Assembly: GCF_017873965.1 (NCBI RefSeq)
Contig: NZ_JAGGKT010000020.1
Coordinates: 1-64,000 of the forward strand
Length of the DNA stretch: 64,000 bases
Direction of reading: 5' to 3'
From: Ammoniphilus resinae
Lineage (GTDB): Bacteria > Bacillota > Bacilli > Aneurinibacillales > RAOX-1
Shown here: positions 1-8,998 of the stretch, in pieces
How positions within the stretch are numbered: the first letter of the stretch is position 1
How the letters are laid out: every line of letters starts with the position of its first letter
Notes under the pieces: model-generated
What the model was told of the DNA's origin: nothing
Databases searched by the model: none
Seen by the model: the letters and a program-made list of their open reading frames with translations, nothing else
Program-made: the position numbers and the translations under genes

Positions 1-93
1 ACGGTGACGCACTGTCTGTCTGCTAGCGCTTCCGGCCGTCGGTGCACACGGGACTTGAACCCGATAAGTATAGTGCGCTGCCAAGCGCACAAA

Positions 94-116
94 GAAGCCG
101 ATACACGATCGGCTTC
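94..116 (-). terminator. Weak hairpin terminator after the 110-aa hypothetical gene
   Basis: GAAGCCGAT and ATCGGCTTC form a perfect 9 bp stem with a 5 nt loop, 15 bases past the stop codon of the minus-strand gene that ends at 132. Read on the minus strand it is followed by only three T residues, so termination is likely but may be inefficient. Confidence 0.4.
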
Positions 117-131
117 CCGCTTCCTACTAGG

Positions 132-464
132 CTATTGTTTCCCTTGCGCCATACGCAACGCGCTTTTAAATTCTTCGCTGAAATTCTCATTGCCCTCAAT
201 TTCCACCCAGGTGAAGAAGTCGAAGTTGAAGTCGGTTTTGACAATGTCGACAGAATACTTATGGAAAGCTTCACAGATCTCCTTGATTTTCGCATACTCT
301 GTATCTTCTATTCCATAGACGGAAAACTCAAACTGGTCGCTGTGTATCAATAGGTTACACCCATTTTTCTGTAGTGTCTCATTAAGCTGGGAGACATGTT
401 GGTTAAATGACTTTTGGTCAAGATCTTCTACATCAAATTGGGTAATCAAATAAATCGTGGACAT
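132..464 (-). CDS. Hypothetical small soluble protein
   Basis: The product is a 110-residue acidic protein that I do not recognise. It has no signal peptide or membrane segment. It starts with a beta-strand-like stretch (STIYLITQFDV) and has alternating helices and strands, suggesting a small alpha/beta or ferredoxin-like fold. The start is supported by AGGAG eight bases upstream of the ATG. The gene begins 12 bp after the stop of the YtvI-like gene and is read the same way, so the two are probably cotranscribed. A hairpin follows it at 94-116. Function is unknown. Confidence 0.7.
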   Translation of the reverse strand: MSTIYLITQFDVEDLDQKSFNQHVSQLNETLQKNGCNLLIHSDQFEFSVYGIEDTEYAKIKEICEAFHKYSVDIVKTDFNFDFFTWVEIEGNENFSEEFKSALRMAQGKQ

Positions 465-476
465 CTGTTTTACTCC

Positions 477-1511
477 TTAAAAATTGATTTTGATTTTCAA
501 AAATCCCGCTTTTCGCAGTGCCTCAAAAATAATCACGACTGCAGGTCCCAAGATCATTCCAATGAATCCGAGTAACTGGAAACCTATGTAGAGACTGGTC
601 AAGGCAGCCAGAGCACTGATTCCCAGGCTTGTCCCCAAAATTTTTGGCTCGATCGTCCGACGGAAAACCGTGATAACCAGGAACAAAATCACCAGGCCAA
701 TGGCCAGATGGGAATTATTTAACGCTAGGTAGCTGTATGCCGCCCATGGAACAAGAAACGATCCCGTGCCGAGTATCGGCAAGATATCGACCAAGACGAT
801 GAGGAGGGAAATGACGAAAACGTATTTCACATTTAGAATCATCAGACCAGCTACGGTGATTAGGAAGGTCAACAGGCTTAACACCAGTTGCGCTCCGACA
901 AAACCGACAAAGGCGCGTGATAATTCATTTAAAACAAGCTCCACCTTTTCCCGGCCAGACCGCGAAAATAGGCGTAAAAAAACGATTCGAATTTTTGGAA
1001 GATCCAAACTAATGAGGAAGAGTCCAACCAAGTAAACAAGTGAAACCAAGAGAAGTTCTGGCAGGGCTGCGACCGAACTGAACAGCCATCTCGTGATTGA
1101 GGTTGCAAACGTAATGGCGGAATTTTTCAAGGACAAGAGGACCTGCTGAATGGTAAACACGGTTTCTGGCGGGAGGGTAGCATAGTAATGCTCCCATTCC
1201 AACACATAGGATTCAGCCCACTCAAAGAAGTGCTGCGACAAGGCCGGAAGCCGCTGCGCAAATCCCATACTTTGCACAATGAGAACGGTGCTAGCCCAAT
1301 AGGTAAAGGCACCCATAAATAGTAGAAATAAAATAAAGGTCGTTGCTACGCTGAACAATCGATTCATGCGAAACCAACGCATCCATAGTTTTACGATCGG
1401 TTCAAGCAAAATGGCTGTCACTAACGCAAGCATAATCGGGATGGCATTGGAGGCAAGAATCAGACTGATGACAGCCAAGGAAATCAAAACGATGATTTTA
1501 AAAATTTGCAT
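477..1511 (-). CDS. AI-2E family membrane protein, YtvI-like
   Basis: This is a 344-residue polytopic membrane protein of the AI-2E/PerM (UPF0118) superfamily. Hydrophobic segments lie near residues 5-45 and 55-80, and a cluster of several fills roughly 150-340. The C-terminal block with LPILGTGSFLVPW, RRTIEPKILG and GISALAALTSLYIG is the conserved signature. It closely resembles the sporulation membrane protein YtvI of Bacillales, which suits a spore former. Members are thought to be transporters or channels, but the substrate here is unknown. The chosen ATG has GAGGG five bases upstream; a GTG two codons earlier is possible. It is first in a two-gene operon with the 110-aa protein. Confidence 0.85.
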   Translation of the reverse strand: MQIFKIIVLISLAVISLILASNAIPIMLALVTAILLEPIVKLWMRWFRMNRLFSVATTFILFLLFMGAFTYWASTVLIVQSMGFAQRLPALSQHFFEWAESYVLEWEHYYATLPPETVFTIQQVLLSLKNSAITFATSITRWLFSSVAALPELLLVSLVYLVGLFLISLDLPKIRIVFLRLFSRSGREKVELVLNELSRAFVGFVGAQLVLSLLTFLITVAGLMILNVKYVFVISLLIVLVDILPILGTGSFLVPWAAYSYLALNNSHLAIGLVILFLVITVFRRTIEPKILGTSLGISALAALTSLYIGFQLLGFIGMILGPAVVIIFEALRKAGFLKIKINF

Positions 1512-1626
1512 AGTCACCCTCAGTTCATGGTTTTCCTCTTTCCTATTTTACCCATAAGTACCCAATAGGAATAAGCATTTATATTAATTTCTTCATTTGA
1601 GGGTCTTTCCCTTCTTTTGAACCTCA

Positions 1627-2715
1627 TCATTTTTCCTTTACTTGAATTTGTTGAATGACCTTGTCTACAAAATCGGGGTTCATCTGTCTTTTTAGATGAT
1701 CGATCACAGGCAACGCCTTGTCCTGAAATGACTCCCTGTCCACTGTGCTGACCACCATCCCGTTTTCCTTTAATTGCTTAATGATTTGCTGCTCTTTTTC
1801 CTTCACCATTTCTCTTATTTCCTTTCCAACCTGCTCAGCCGCCTTTAAGAGCACTTGCTGATCCTCTGCTGCAAGCTGTGCAAACCAATTCTGATTGGCG
1901 AGCAAAAGCGTTGGGGAGTAGATATGATTGGTAAGCGATACGAAGGGTTGAATGTCCGCGAGGCGCTCCCCTTCTATGGTAAGCAGTGTGCTCTCCTGTC
2001 CGTCCACTATCCTCTGTTGAAGATAGGGTCGTAAATCGTGAAAAGGGATATAGGTCGGTTTCGCTTGCAGGGCTTGAAATAAGGCTTCCCGGTACGGATT
2101 TTGCGGGATCCGGATGCTTAACCCCGCCAGATCCTCGGGCTTCTTAATCACTTTCTTCTGATTTGTCATTTGTCGGAACCCGCTATCCCAAATCCCCATG
2201 CCCGTTAATCCCTTTTCTCCGAGAATCTCCTGAAAATCAACCTGCCACAATCTGCTATTAAGAAACCGCTCCACTTCGGCACGGCCGGCAAAAAAAAACG
2301 GGATTTCAAATACAAGAAATTCCGGAGCAATCTGATCCAGAATAGAATGGGCGATCATCATCTCAATGCTGCCTTTTTGTAAGGCTTCCCATTGATTATT
2401 CTCCGTACCCATTTGTCCGTCTGGCAAGGTTTCAATGATAATTCTCCCTTTAGACATCTCTTGGACTCTCCGCTGATATCGTTCAGCAGCCTGGAACATA
2501 ATCCCCTCTTTCCCTTGGGTGAAGGCAATCCGCAAGAGAAGGTGTTCTGCCGCATCGGCCTTTACAACAGGGGTTTGCGAAGATGGAAAAGCGGGTTCGG
2601 ATGTTTCCCGATCCGCGGGGCCAACCGGGGTGGTTTGACAACCGGAGACAATCCACATACTACCTATAGCAATGCATAAAAAAAGCAACCAACTTCGATA
2701 AAAACATCCCTTCAT
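1627..2715 (-). CDS. TRAP transporter solute-binding lipoprotein, DctP family
   Basis: This is a 362-residue extracytoplasmic solute receptor. A signal sequence ends in the lipobox VSGC, so Cys26 should be lipidated and the protein anchored to the outer face of the membrane. After a Pro/Ser/Thr-rich spacer comes a DctP fold: LRIAFTQGKEG near the start, then GLSIRIPQNPYREALFQAL around the ligand Arg, then DGQESTLLTIEG. TRAP receptors usually bind carboxylates or sugar acids and hand them to DctQ and DctM membrane subunits. No such subunits are present in the window, so the gene is an orphan here. It lies 153 bp downstream of the PrpR-type regulator on the same strand, which may control it. Confidence 0.9.
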   Translation of the reverse strand: MKGCFYRSWLLFLCIAIGSMWIVSGCQTTPVGPADRETSEPAFPSSQTPVVKADAAEHLLLRIAFTQGKEGIMFQAAERYQRRVQEMSKGRIIIETLPDGQMGTENNQWEALQKGSIEMMIAHSILDQIAPEFLVFEIPFFFAGRAEVERFLNSRLWQVDFQEILGEKGLTGMGIWDSGFRQMTNQKKVIKKPEDLAGLSIRIPQNPYREALFQALQAKPTYIPFHDLRPYLQQRIVDGQESTLLTIEGERLADIQPFVSLTNHIYSPTLLLANQNWFAQLAAEDQQVLLKAAEQVGKEIREMVKEKEQQIIKQLKENGMVVSTVDRESFQDKALPVIDHLKRQMNPDFVDKVIQQIQVKEK

Positions 2716-2868
2716 ATAGCCTCAGCCCCCTTTTCCAATCGTCCTAATTTTCATTATAAACTGTATGTTTTAAAATACAATATTATTTTTGTTATAAGGT
2801 TCCATCCATTCAAATAACGTTGCATTTTGCATCAATTTATAAAGAAAAAAAGGGCGAAGACCCGCATT

Positions 2869-4416
2869 TTACGGTTCATCTTCTGCCCCTTTGGCAACGA
2901 TATCTACTTCCATCCGTTTGGGTGTGTTTCTTTTTCTCCACAAAGTACTACGGTCTATGCCAAGTCGTTTTGCAGCCCTTGATTGGTTGTTATCCTCTTC
3001 TTCTATGACCGTGTCGATGATTTCCATTTCCATTTCTTCTAATGTTTTTTTGCCAATCCACTGACTTAATTGCAGCTTCTGTGCATTCCTTGCGAGATGC
3101 TGGTCCAGAACCGGTTGAGCCGATTCCATCGTGATAAACATGGTTGAACAATTTTGCACGAGCAAGCGGATGATGGCCTTCAATTCCGTGATGTTCCCCG
3201 GCCAGGTATAAGAACGCAGCGCTTCGAATACATCGGGTTTGACAGCAGCTACTTCTGTCCCCATGGATTCATTCATTTCTGCGATGTAAAGGCGGATCAT
3301 ATCCTCCAACTCGTCTAACCGTTCTCGCAAGGGAGGCAGGTCCAGGTGGGTTTGCCATAGGAGGAAGAACAGGTCCGGATGAAGCTTTCCATTTTCCATC
3401 GCTTCTCTTAGATCGATCGAACTAGCAAACACACATTGAAAATCCAACTGTGGGGTTAACAAAAGTTTATAGAGCTGCCCTTGAACTGGCATCGGCAGGG
3501 ATTCCACCGATTGGATGAAAAGTGTCCCGCGATGGGCCAGAGACAGCAGTCCATGTTTGGGATCGAATAAGGCATCAAAATTTACGGTTTGCGGGTCACT
3601 CTGTGGATCGAGCACAACGAAAGGTCCATCGGAAAAAGGGCTTCCCTGATGAATCGCCTTGGCCAACCGCCGTTTGCCTGTGCCATATTCTCCACAAAGT
3701 AAGATAGGCTCCCGCAGCCGGCTATATTTTTGCGCCCCTTCATACACCTCCGAGGTAATTTCCATTGTACGTAGCAACTGGCCTAAGGTTGGCTGATCCA
3801 TTTCCACGGGGTGGCTCGGACGCGGAAGGATCTTTTGCTCAATCTCCTTTTGCCTGTATTCATGAAACTGAATCATCTGTCTAACCTCGTCCAAAGCTAC
3901 GGTTATCGCCTCTTTGCCAGAGGTGATCAGGACTGCGGTAAATCCCTTCTTCTCGGCAAGCGATCCCGCTGCCACGTCAGCAATGAGCAGATTGAGTCCA
4001 GCCCGAGTTGCTTCTTTTAGAGCCGTTTCTACTTCTTGTTCATTCCGGATAATCAACTGAATGACTTCGATTTCCAAAAGCTCAGCAATCAATGCCACAT
4101 CATGTACCATATTGGAAGACCCAATGATCCCGATTTTCCCCTGATATCCTTTCAAAAGGGTCAACACCCGCAGGATATCATAGCTTGTCACCTTCACCTC
4201 GACAACCGGAACCTGGCAGTTCTCTTCAATTAACCTCGCTGTTCCGCCGCGGCCGACTATGACATCGAAGCCCTGCCGTTCTGCTTCTTTTGCCAGGGCA
4301 AGCCCTTCTTCCAGACTGCCCATCCCCACTTCGATTTGAAAAGGGTAGGAATCCGCAACAGACAAAACTAAATCACGAAAACCTTTGTATGGGGCAACTA
4401 CAAAGCATTTAAACAT
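2869..4416 (-). CDS. PrpR-type transcriptional regulator lacking the GAFTGA motif
   Basis: The 515-residue protein has a PrpR N-terminal sensor domain (about 5-185, with VIVGRGGTARLI and GIIGSSNMV), a linker helix, an enhancer-binding-type AAA+ domain (about 215-425) and a C-terminal Fis-type helix-turn-helix (NNQSRAAKRLGIDRSTLWR). Walker A reads GEYGTGKR (242-249). Where sigma-54 activators carry GAFTGA this one reads DPKHGLLSLAHRGTLFIQS, so the sigma-54 contact loop is absent. Like TyrR it may therefore act with the housekeeping sigma factor or as a repressor. The ATG at 4416 is preceded by AAGGAG nine bases upstream. The adjacent TRAP receptor gene is a plausible target. Confidence 0.85.
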   Translation of the reverse strand: MFKCFVVAPYKGFRDLVLSVADSYPFQIEVGMGSLEEGLALAKEAERQGFDVIVGRGGTARLIEENCQVPVVEVKVTSYDILRVLTLLKGYQGKIGIIGSSNMVHDVALIAELLEIEVIQLIIRNEQEVETALKEATRAGLNLLIADVAAGSLAEKKGFTAVLITSGKEAITVALDEVRQMIQFHEYRQKEIEQKILPRPSHPVEMDQPTLGQLLRTMEITSEVYEGAQKYSRLREPILLCGEYGTGKRRLAKAIHQGSPFSDGPFVVLDPQSDPQTVNFDALFDPKHGLLSLAHRGTLFIQSVESLPMPVQGQLYKLLLTPQLDFQCVFASSIDLREAMENGKLHPDLFFLLWQTHLDLPPLRERLDELEDMIRLYIAEMNESMGTEVAAVKPDVFEALRSYTWPGNITELKAIIRLLVQNCSTMFITMESAQPVLDQHLARNAQKLQLSQWIGKKTLEEMEMEIIDTVIEEEDNNQSRAAKRLGIDRSTLWRKRNTPKRMEVDIVAKGAEDEP

Positions 4417-4472
4417 AATGGTATTCTCCTTCAAACGAAGACAATGGTTTAAATGTTTTCATTATACCATCT

Positions 4473-5663
4473 TCACGATTCCTCCCGCTTTACTACTTTC
4501 AGCCGATCTTCCAAAGCCCTTTCCAAGTACGGATCAATCCCTAAAGCTTGCTTAAATTGCAGGTATTTTTGCAGATCTTCTGGAGACCCCTGTCCCCCGC
4601 CTTTGACCGCCCGAATCAACAGGTTTTTCGGGGTGTGTTCCATGTCGATAAATTCCAGCAGCTGTGTTTTATAGCCCATGATCTCAAGCAACTGGGCCCG
4701 TGCGGCATCGGTTGCTAAAGCGGAAAATCTTTCTTTTAAGATCCCATGTTTGAGTAGGGGTTCCAAGGCCTCGTTTTCCATTTGCGAAAACATCTCATGT
4801 TGGCAGCAAGGGACTGACAGGATCACTTCTGCTCCCCAGCGGATCGCCTTTTCCAAAGCCGCATCGGTTGCCGTATCACACGCGTGCAGGGTCACGACCA
4901 TGTCCACTTGCTGGGCGGTTTCCTCGTACTGGGCAATATCCCCCACCTGAAAACTGAGCTGATCATAGCCGAATTTCTCCACCAGCGCGTTGCAATGGCG
5001 AATCACATCGGCTTTCAAATCCAGCCCTACCACGCGAATGGAAAGCCCCTGCAGCTCTCGTAAATAATGGTACAAGGCAAAAGTGAGGTAGGACTTCCCG
5101 CAGCCGAAGTCAATAATCTGCACGGTTTTGTCACGGCTTAAATGAGGGACAATATCCTGCACCATTTCCAGAAAGCGATTGATCTGCCGAAACTTATCGT
5201 ATTTCTTGGCCACGACTTTTCCTTCCGCCGTCATCACCCCAAGCTCCACAAGGAAAGGAACAGGAACGCCTTCTTCCAGCAGATAATTTTTCTTGCGGTT
5301 ATGGGAAAGGGCAACCGGGTCCTTTTTCTTCGTGGGATTCTTTTTGAGGATCGTGACCTTATGTTTTTTGCTGATCAGAATCTGATAATCCGCTTCCTCT
5401 GTGTGCAGCATGCCTTGCTTGAACTTTTCCGTAAACAATTGCATGAGTTTTTCGGTTGCTTCCCCTAGCAGAATATTTTCATGAAGGACTTTCTTTTCAT
5501 AAAAATAGCTGAACTGTAAATAAAGTTCTCCCTTTAACTCCACCTGTTTAACCTGCACCTTGTTATAGGATTCGGGATCTTTGCTTCTGACATTGCTTAA
5601 AATCCCTTCTAGTAATTGTTGATGATTAAGTAGTTCGGTGAGTAAATTTTGCAGCTTTTCCAT
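4473..5663 (-). CDS. Class I SAM-dependent methyltransferase, METTL25/RRNAD1-like
   Basis: The 396-residue protein has an N-terminal domain of about 170 residues of unknown function and a C-terminal Rossmann methyltransferase domain (about 185-330). Motif I is IIDFGCGKSYLTFAL, motif II is VVGLDLK, and the later motifs include VVTLHACDTATD and the conserved SVPCCQHE. The DFGCG, LHACDTATD and PCCQH combination is typical of the Methyltransf_32 group (METTL25/RRNAD1), whose bacterial substrates are not known. It is probably cytoplasmic. GGAGAAG precedes the ATG. It is a single gene between the regulator and the divergently read dehydratase. Confidence 0.8.
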   Translation of the reverse strand: MEKLQNLLTELLNHQQLLEGILSNVRSKDPESYNKVQVKQVELKGELYLQFSYFYEKKVLHENILLGEATEKLMQLFTEKFKQGMLHTEEADYQILISKKHKVTILKKNPTKKKDPVALSHNRKKNYLLEEGVPVPFLVELGVMTAEGKVVAKKYDKFRQINRFLEMVQDIVPHLSRDKTVQIIDFGCGKSYLTFALYHYLRELQGLSIRVVGLDLKADVIRHCNALVEKFGYDQLSFQVGDIAQYEETAQQVDMVVTLHACDTATDAALEKAIRWGAEVILSVPCCQHEMFSQMENEALEPLLKHGILKERFSALATDAARAQLLEIMGYKTQLLEFIDMEHTPKNLLIRAVKGGGQGSPEDLQKYLQFKQALGIDPYLERALEDRLKVVKREES

Positions 5664-5907
5664 CTTGCTTCTCCATTCTTTCCGAGTAAATTAAGGCGTT
5701 TCCTCCATACTACCAAATGACCCCCTCAAAACCAAAGCAAGCTTGTCAACATTGGGTAAAATATTGGAAATAAAACCACGATTCTTTTTTTAATAAATGA
5801 ACGACAAACCAAATTTTTAATAGTAAAATGGGACGTGTAAGACGAAAGATTCATCCTAGACAAAATTTCAAGTATTTCATTTTTATTATATCGGGGGAGA
5901 GAATAAA

Positions 5908-7884
5908 ATGAGTACATCCTTAAATAACATTATGGGATCAGAACGGGAAGATCTGTACAAGATCCAAACCCATGCCGCCGGGGCATCTGGTTCTTTGCCT
6001 TTAACACCTGAAATGCTGCTTAACTCACCAAGCGGTGATTTGTTTGGTTTAAGCCAAAACGTGGGGATGGGTTGGCAGCCGACGAAATTAAACGGAAAAC
6101 AAATCCTTATCCTTAGTACCCAGGGTGGGATTCGCGCCGAAGACGGGACGCCCATTGCTCTAGGTTACCATACTGGTCACTGGGAAGTCGGCTTATTGAT
6201 GAAAGCGGCCGCAGAGGAAATTACAAAACTAGGTGGGGTTCCTTTTGCTGGATATGTTAGTGACCCCTGTGACGGTCGTTCCCAAGGTACAACCGGAATG
6301 TTCGATTCTTTCCCATACCGGAATGACGCGGCGATGGTTTTCCGTCGTTTGATTCGTTCTTTGCCTACTCGCAGAGCGGTTATTGGGGTGGCTACTTGTG
6401 ACAAAGGGATGCCAGCAACCATGGTGGCTTTGTCTGCCATGCATGACCTGCCAACGATCATCGTACCTGGTGGGGTCACGCTTCCGCCAACCAACGGAGA
6501 AGATGCTGGAACGATCCAAACCATCGGTGCACGTTATGCAAACAATGAGCTTTCCTTACAGGATGCAGCTGATCTAGGCTGCCGCGCTTGTGCTACACCT
6601 GGTGGAGGCTGTCAGTTCTTAGGTACTGCGGCAACAGCTCAGGTCGTTGCGGAAGCCCTTGGCTTGACCATCCCACATGCTGCGCTTGCTCCATCCGGAC
6701 AATTGGTTTGGGAAGAAATGGGACGTGCTTCTGCTCGTGCGGTCATTGAGATGGAAGCGAAAGGATTGAAAACCCGTGATATCTTAACAGATGCAGCGAT
6801 TCGCAACGCGATGATTCTTCATGCTGCATTCGGTGGTTCAACTAACCTATTGCTTCATATCCCTGCAATCGCCTATGCTGCAAAATGTACGCTGCCAACG
6901 GTTGAAGACTGGAGTGCGGTGAACCGTGAAGTGCCACGTCTTGTCAGTGTACTTCCAAACGGACCGATCTATCATCCAACAGTTCGCGTATTCCTTGCTG
7001 GTGGGGTACCTGAAGTTATGCTTCACTTGCGCCGCATGGGTGTATTGGATACAAACGTCTTGACTGTTACTGGTGAAAAATTAGATACCATCCTTGACTG
7101 GTGGGAAGATTCCGAGCGTCGCGCAAAAATGAGAAAACATCTTATTGAAGCTGACGGTGTGGATCCAGATGATGTCATCATGAGCCCTGATCAAGCGAAA
7201 TCTCGTGGTCTGACTTCTACTGTTACGTTCCCAACTGGAAACATTGCTCCAGAAGGTTCGGTCATTAAGTCCACTTCCATCGATCCATCTGTTGTTGGGG
7301 AAGATGGGGTTTATCGTCATAAAGGAAAAGCAAAAGTCTTTACAACCGAGAAAGATGCCATTAAAGCAATCAAAACAGGCGGCATCAAAGCCGGCGATAT
7401 TATGGTTGTTATGGGTCGCGGTCCTTCTGGATCAGGGATGGAAGAAACGTATCAGTTAACTTCTGCGTTAAAACACTTATCCTTTGGGAAGTACGTTTCC
7501 TTGGTTACTGATGCCCGTTTCTCCGGGGTCTCCACAGGGGCTTGTATCGGACACGTTGGGCCTGAAGCTCTTGCAGGCGGTCCAATCAGTAAACTTCGCA
7601 ACGGCGACGTAATCGAAATTACTGTCGACCGGAATACCCTTGTCGGAAGTGTAAACTTTGTCGGTGAAGATGATAAATCCTATACACCAGAAGAAGGCGC
7701 AGCTGTCCTCGCAGCCAGAGAACAGCATCCTGATCTTCGTCAGGATCCAGATTTGCCAGACGACACTCGTCTGTGGGCTGCTCTTCAAGGCGTAAGCGGC
7801 GGAACCTGGAGAGGCGGAATCTATGACGTAGACCGCATTATCGAGGTTTTGGAAGCAGGGAAAGAAAAGCTTGGCATGAAATAA
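5908..7884 (+). CDS. YjhG/YagF-type sugar-acid (D-xylonate) dehydratase, IlvD/Edd superfamily
   Basis: The 658-residue enzyme is the length of E. coli YjhG and YagF, longer than ordinary IlvD. Family members are iron-sulfur, Mg-dependent dehydratases that convert aldonic acids such as D-xylonate to 2-keto-3-deoxy acids. Visible landmarks are [19 protein letters not shown], the cluster-ligand region [43 protein letters not shown] and the C-terminal [21 protein letters not shown]. Cys in DPCDG, ATCDKG and GGGCQF are the expected cluster ligands. GGGGGAGAG lies just before the ATG. No aldolase or sugar-acid transporter is adjacent, so the substrate is inferred only from the family. A strong bidirectional terminator follows. 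Confidence 0.9.
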   Translation: MSTSLNNIMGSEREDLYKIQTHAAGASGSLPLTPEMLLNSPSGDLFGLSQNVGMGWQPTKLNGKQILILSTQGGIRAEDGTPIALGYHTGHWEVGLLMKAAAEEITKLGGVPFAGYVSDPCDGRSQGTTGMFDSFPYRNDAAMVFRRLIRSLPTRRAVIGVATCDKGMPATMVALSAMHDLPTIIVPGGVTLPPTNGEDAGTIQTIGARYANNELSLQDAADLGCRACATPGGGCQFLGTAATAQVVAEALGLTIPHAALAPSGQLVWEEMGRASARAVIEMEAKGLKTRDILTDAAIRNAMILHAAFGGSTNLLLHIPAIAYAAKCTLPTVEDWSAVNREVPRLVSVLPNGPIYHPTVRVFLAGGVPEVMLHLRRMGVLDTNVLTVTGEKLDTILDWWEDSERRAKMRKHLIEADGVDPDDVIMSPDQAKSRGLTSTVTFPTGNIAPEGSVIKSTSIDPSVVGEDGVYRHKGKAKVFTTEKDAIKAIKTGGIKAGDIMVVMGRGPSGSGMEETYQLTSALKHLSFGKYVSLVTDARFSGVSTGACIGHVGPEALAGGPISKLRNGDVIEITVDRNTLVGSVNFVGEDDKSYTPEEGAAVLAAREQHPDLRQDPDLPDDTRLWAALQGVSGGTWRGGIYDVDRIIEVLEAGKEKLGMK

Positions 7885-7902
7885 TACCGTTGAATACAAA
7901 AA

Positions 7903-7948
7903 AAAGAGGGATTCACACCTTCGGGTGAGGATTCCTCTTTCTTTTTTT
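7903..7948. terminator. Bidirectional intrinsic terminator between yjhG-like and hup genes
   Basis: AAAGAGG and CCTCTTT flank an inner CACC-TTCG-GGTG hairpin with a TTCG tetraloop. A T-run follows on the plus strand and A residues precede it, so it can serve both convergent genes. Confidence 0.9.
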
Positions 7949-7963
7949 CGTTTCTGCTAAAAT

Positions 7964-8239
7964 TTATTGGTTCACTGCTTGCTTTAATGTTTTTCCTGCT
8001 GAAAAAGCGGGCTGCTTTGACGCTGAAATCTCAATTTCCTCGCCGGTCTGCGGATTGCGTCCTTTACGCGCTGCACGCTCTCTTACCTCAAAGTTCCCAA
8101 ACCCGATCAACGAAACCTTCTCGCCCTTTTTTAAAGATCCTTGAATAGCGCTGAACACCGCGTCTACCGCTTTTGCTGCTGCTTTCTTTGATAAGCCTGT
8201 TTGTTCCGCTACGAAAGAGATCAGTTCCGGTTTGTTCAT
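7964..8239 (-). CDS. hup: HU-family DNA-binding protein
   Basis: The 91-residue protein is a classic HU: N-terminal [19 protein letters not shown], the central [21 protein letters not shown] beta-arm with its DNA-intercalating Pro in NPQTG, and the C-terminal [12 protein letters not shown]. It bends and compacts DNA as a homodimer. GGAGGG stands seven bases before the ATG. It is monocistronic, with the shared terminator downstream. This may not be the only HU gene in the genome, so hbs is not assigned. Confidence 0.97.
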   Translation of the reverse strand: MNKPELISFVAEQTGLSKKAAAKAVDAVFSAIQGSLKKGEKVSLIGFGNFEVRERAARKGRNPQTGEEIEISASKQPAFSAGKTLKQAVNQ

Positions 8240-8455
8240 TCCAATCCCTCCAAATCAATAGATTTAAAAATAGATTCTATCATTAACACACTATTTCCTT
8301 CCCGTGCGTAAAATCTTTTGAAAGAAATAGGTTTAGTATCATTATGACCAAAGCAAACCCTTAATAAACCTGTTTTATTCATAGTTAGGAAAAGTGTATT
8401 TTCTCTCCTATTTTGATAAACTATGATTATTAAAGTGGTTAAAGGGTGTTGCAAA

Positions 8456-8998
8456 TTGAAAACGCTCCTCATTGATATGGATTCGGTGATCTGCGACCTG
8501 ATGTCGGAGTGGCATCGCCGCTATAATGCGGACTATCACGATCATCTAACGGTGGACAAGCTTCTCTGTTGGAAATCGGAAAACTATGTAAAACCTGAAT
8601 GTGGGATGAAAATCTATGATTATTTGGATGAACCCGGGATTTTCCTCAAGCTGAAAGCTTACCCTTTTGCAGTGGAGGTCCTTCAGCGACTAAAAAGAAG
8701 CTATGAAATTTTGATTGTCACCAGCAGCCGAACCTATGCCTATACAGAAAAAGAACAATGGGTGGAGGAACATCTCCCTTTTATTGGCAGGCATAACCTG
8801 ATTTTCACGCATCGCAAGGAAATGATTCGCGGGGATTTGCTGTTTGATGACGCACCGCACAATCTTCTTGCTTTCCAAAAAACCGGGAGACCGGTGGTGG
8901 CAATGGACTATCCATATAATCGGGATCTTGCTGTAGAGCGGGTGAAAAATTGGTTGGAGTTTGAAAAATGGGTACACAAGTGGGGCGAAAATCAGTGA
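8456..8998 (+). CDS. 5'(3')-deoxyribonucleotidase-like HAD phosphatase (NT5C family)
   Basis: The 180-residue HAD-superfamily protein begins LKTLLIDMDSVICD, the DxDxx(V) catalytic motif I of the NT5C nucleotidases. Motif II is IVTSS and the acidic motif IV is LLFDDAPHNL. These enzymes dephosphorylate (deoxy)nucleoside monophosphates in the cytoplasm. I prefer the TTG at 8456 because AAAGGGTG lies seven bases upstream and the family starts at this point; an in-frame ATG at 8423 has no ribosome binding site. The stop codon overlaps the GTG start of the next gene, indicating translational coupling. Confidence 0.85.
   Translation: MKTLLIDMDSVICDLMSEWHRRYNADYHDHLTVDKLLCWKSENYVKPECGMKIYDYLDEPGIFLKLKAYPFAVEVLQRLKRSYEILIVTSSRTYAYTEKEQWVEEHLPFIGRHNLIFTHRKEMIRGDLLFDDAPHNLLAFQKTGRPVVAMDYPYNRDLAVERVKNWLEFEKWVHKWGENQ

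Noticed and set aside
36-92. tRNA-like minus-strand sequence with CGGGTTCAAGTCCCG T-arm and a GTGCGC hairpin
   Set aside because: The T-arm looks good, but no matching acceptor 5' strand, no canonical 7-nt anticodon loop and no CCA could be placed. It may be a tRNA remnant or chance, so I do not call a gene.
2716-2868. Sigma-54 promoter ahead of the TRAP receptor gene
   Set aside because: No convincing GG-N10-GC pair in the TGGCAC-N5-TTGC context was found, and the neighbouring regulator lacks GAFTGA.
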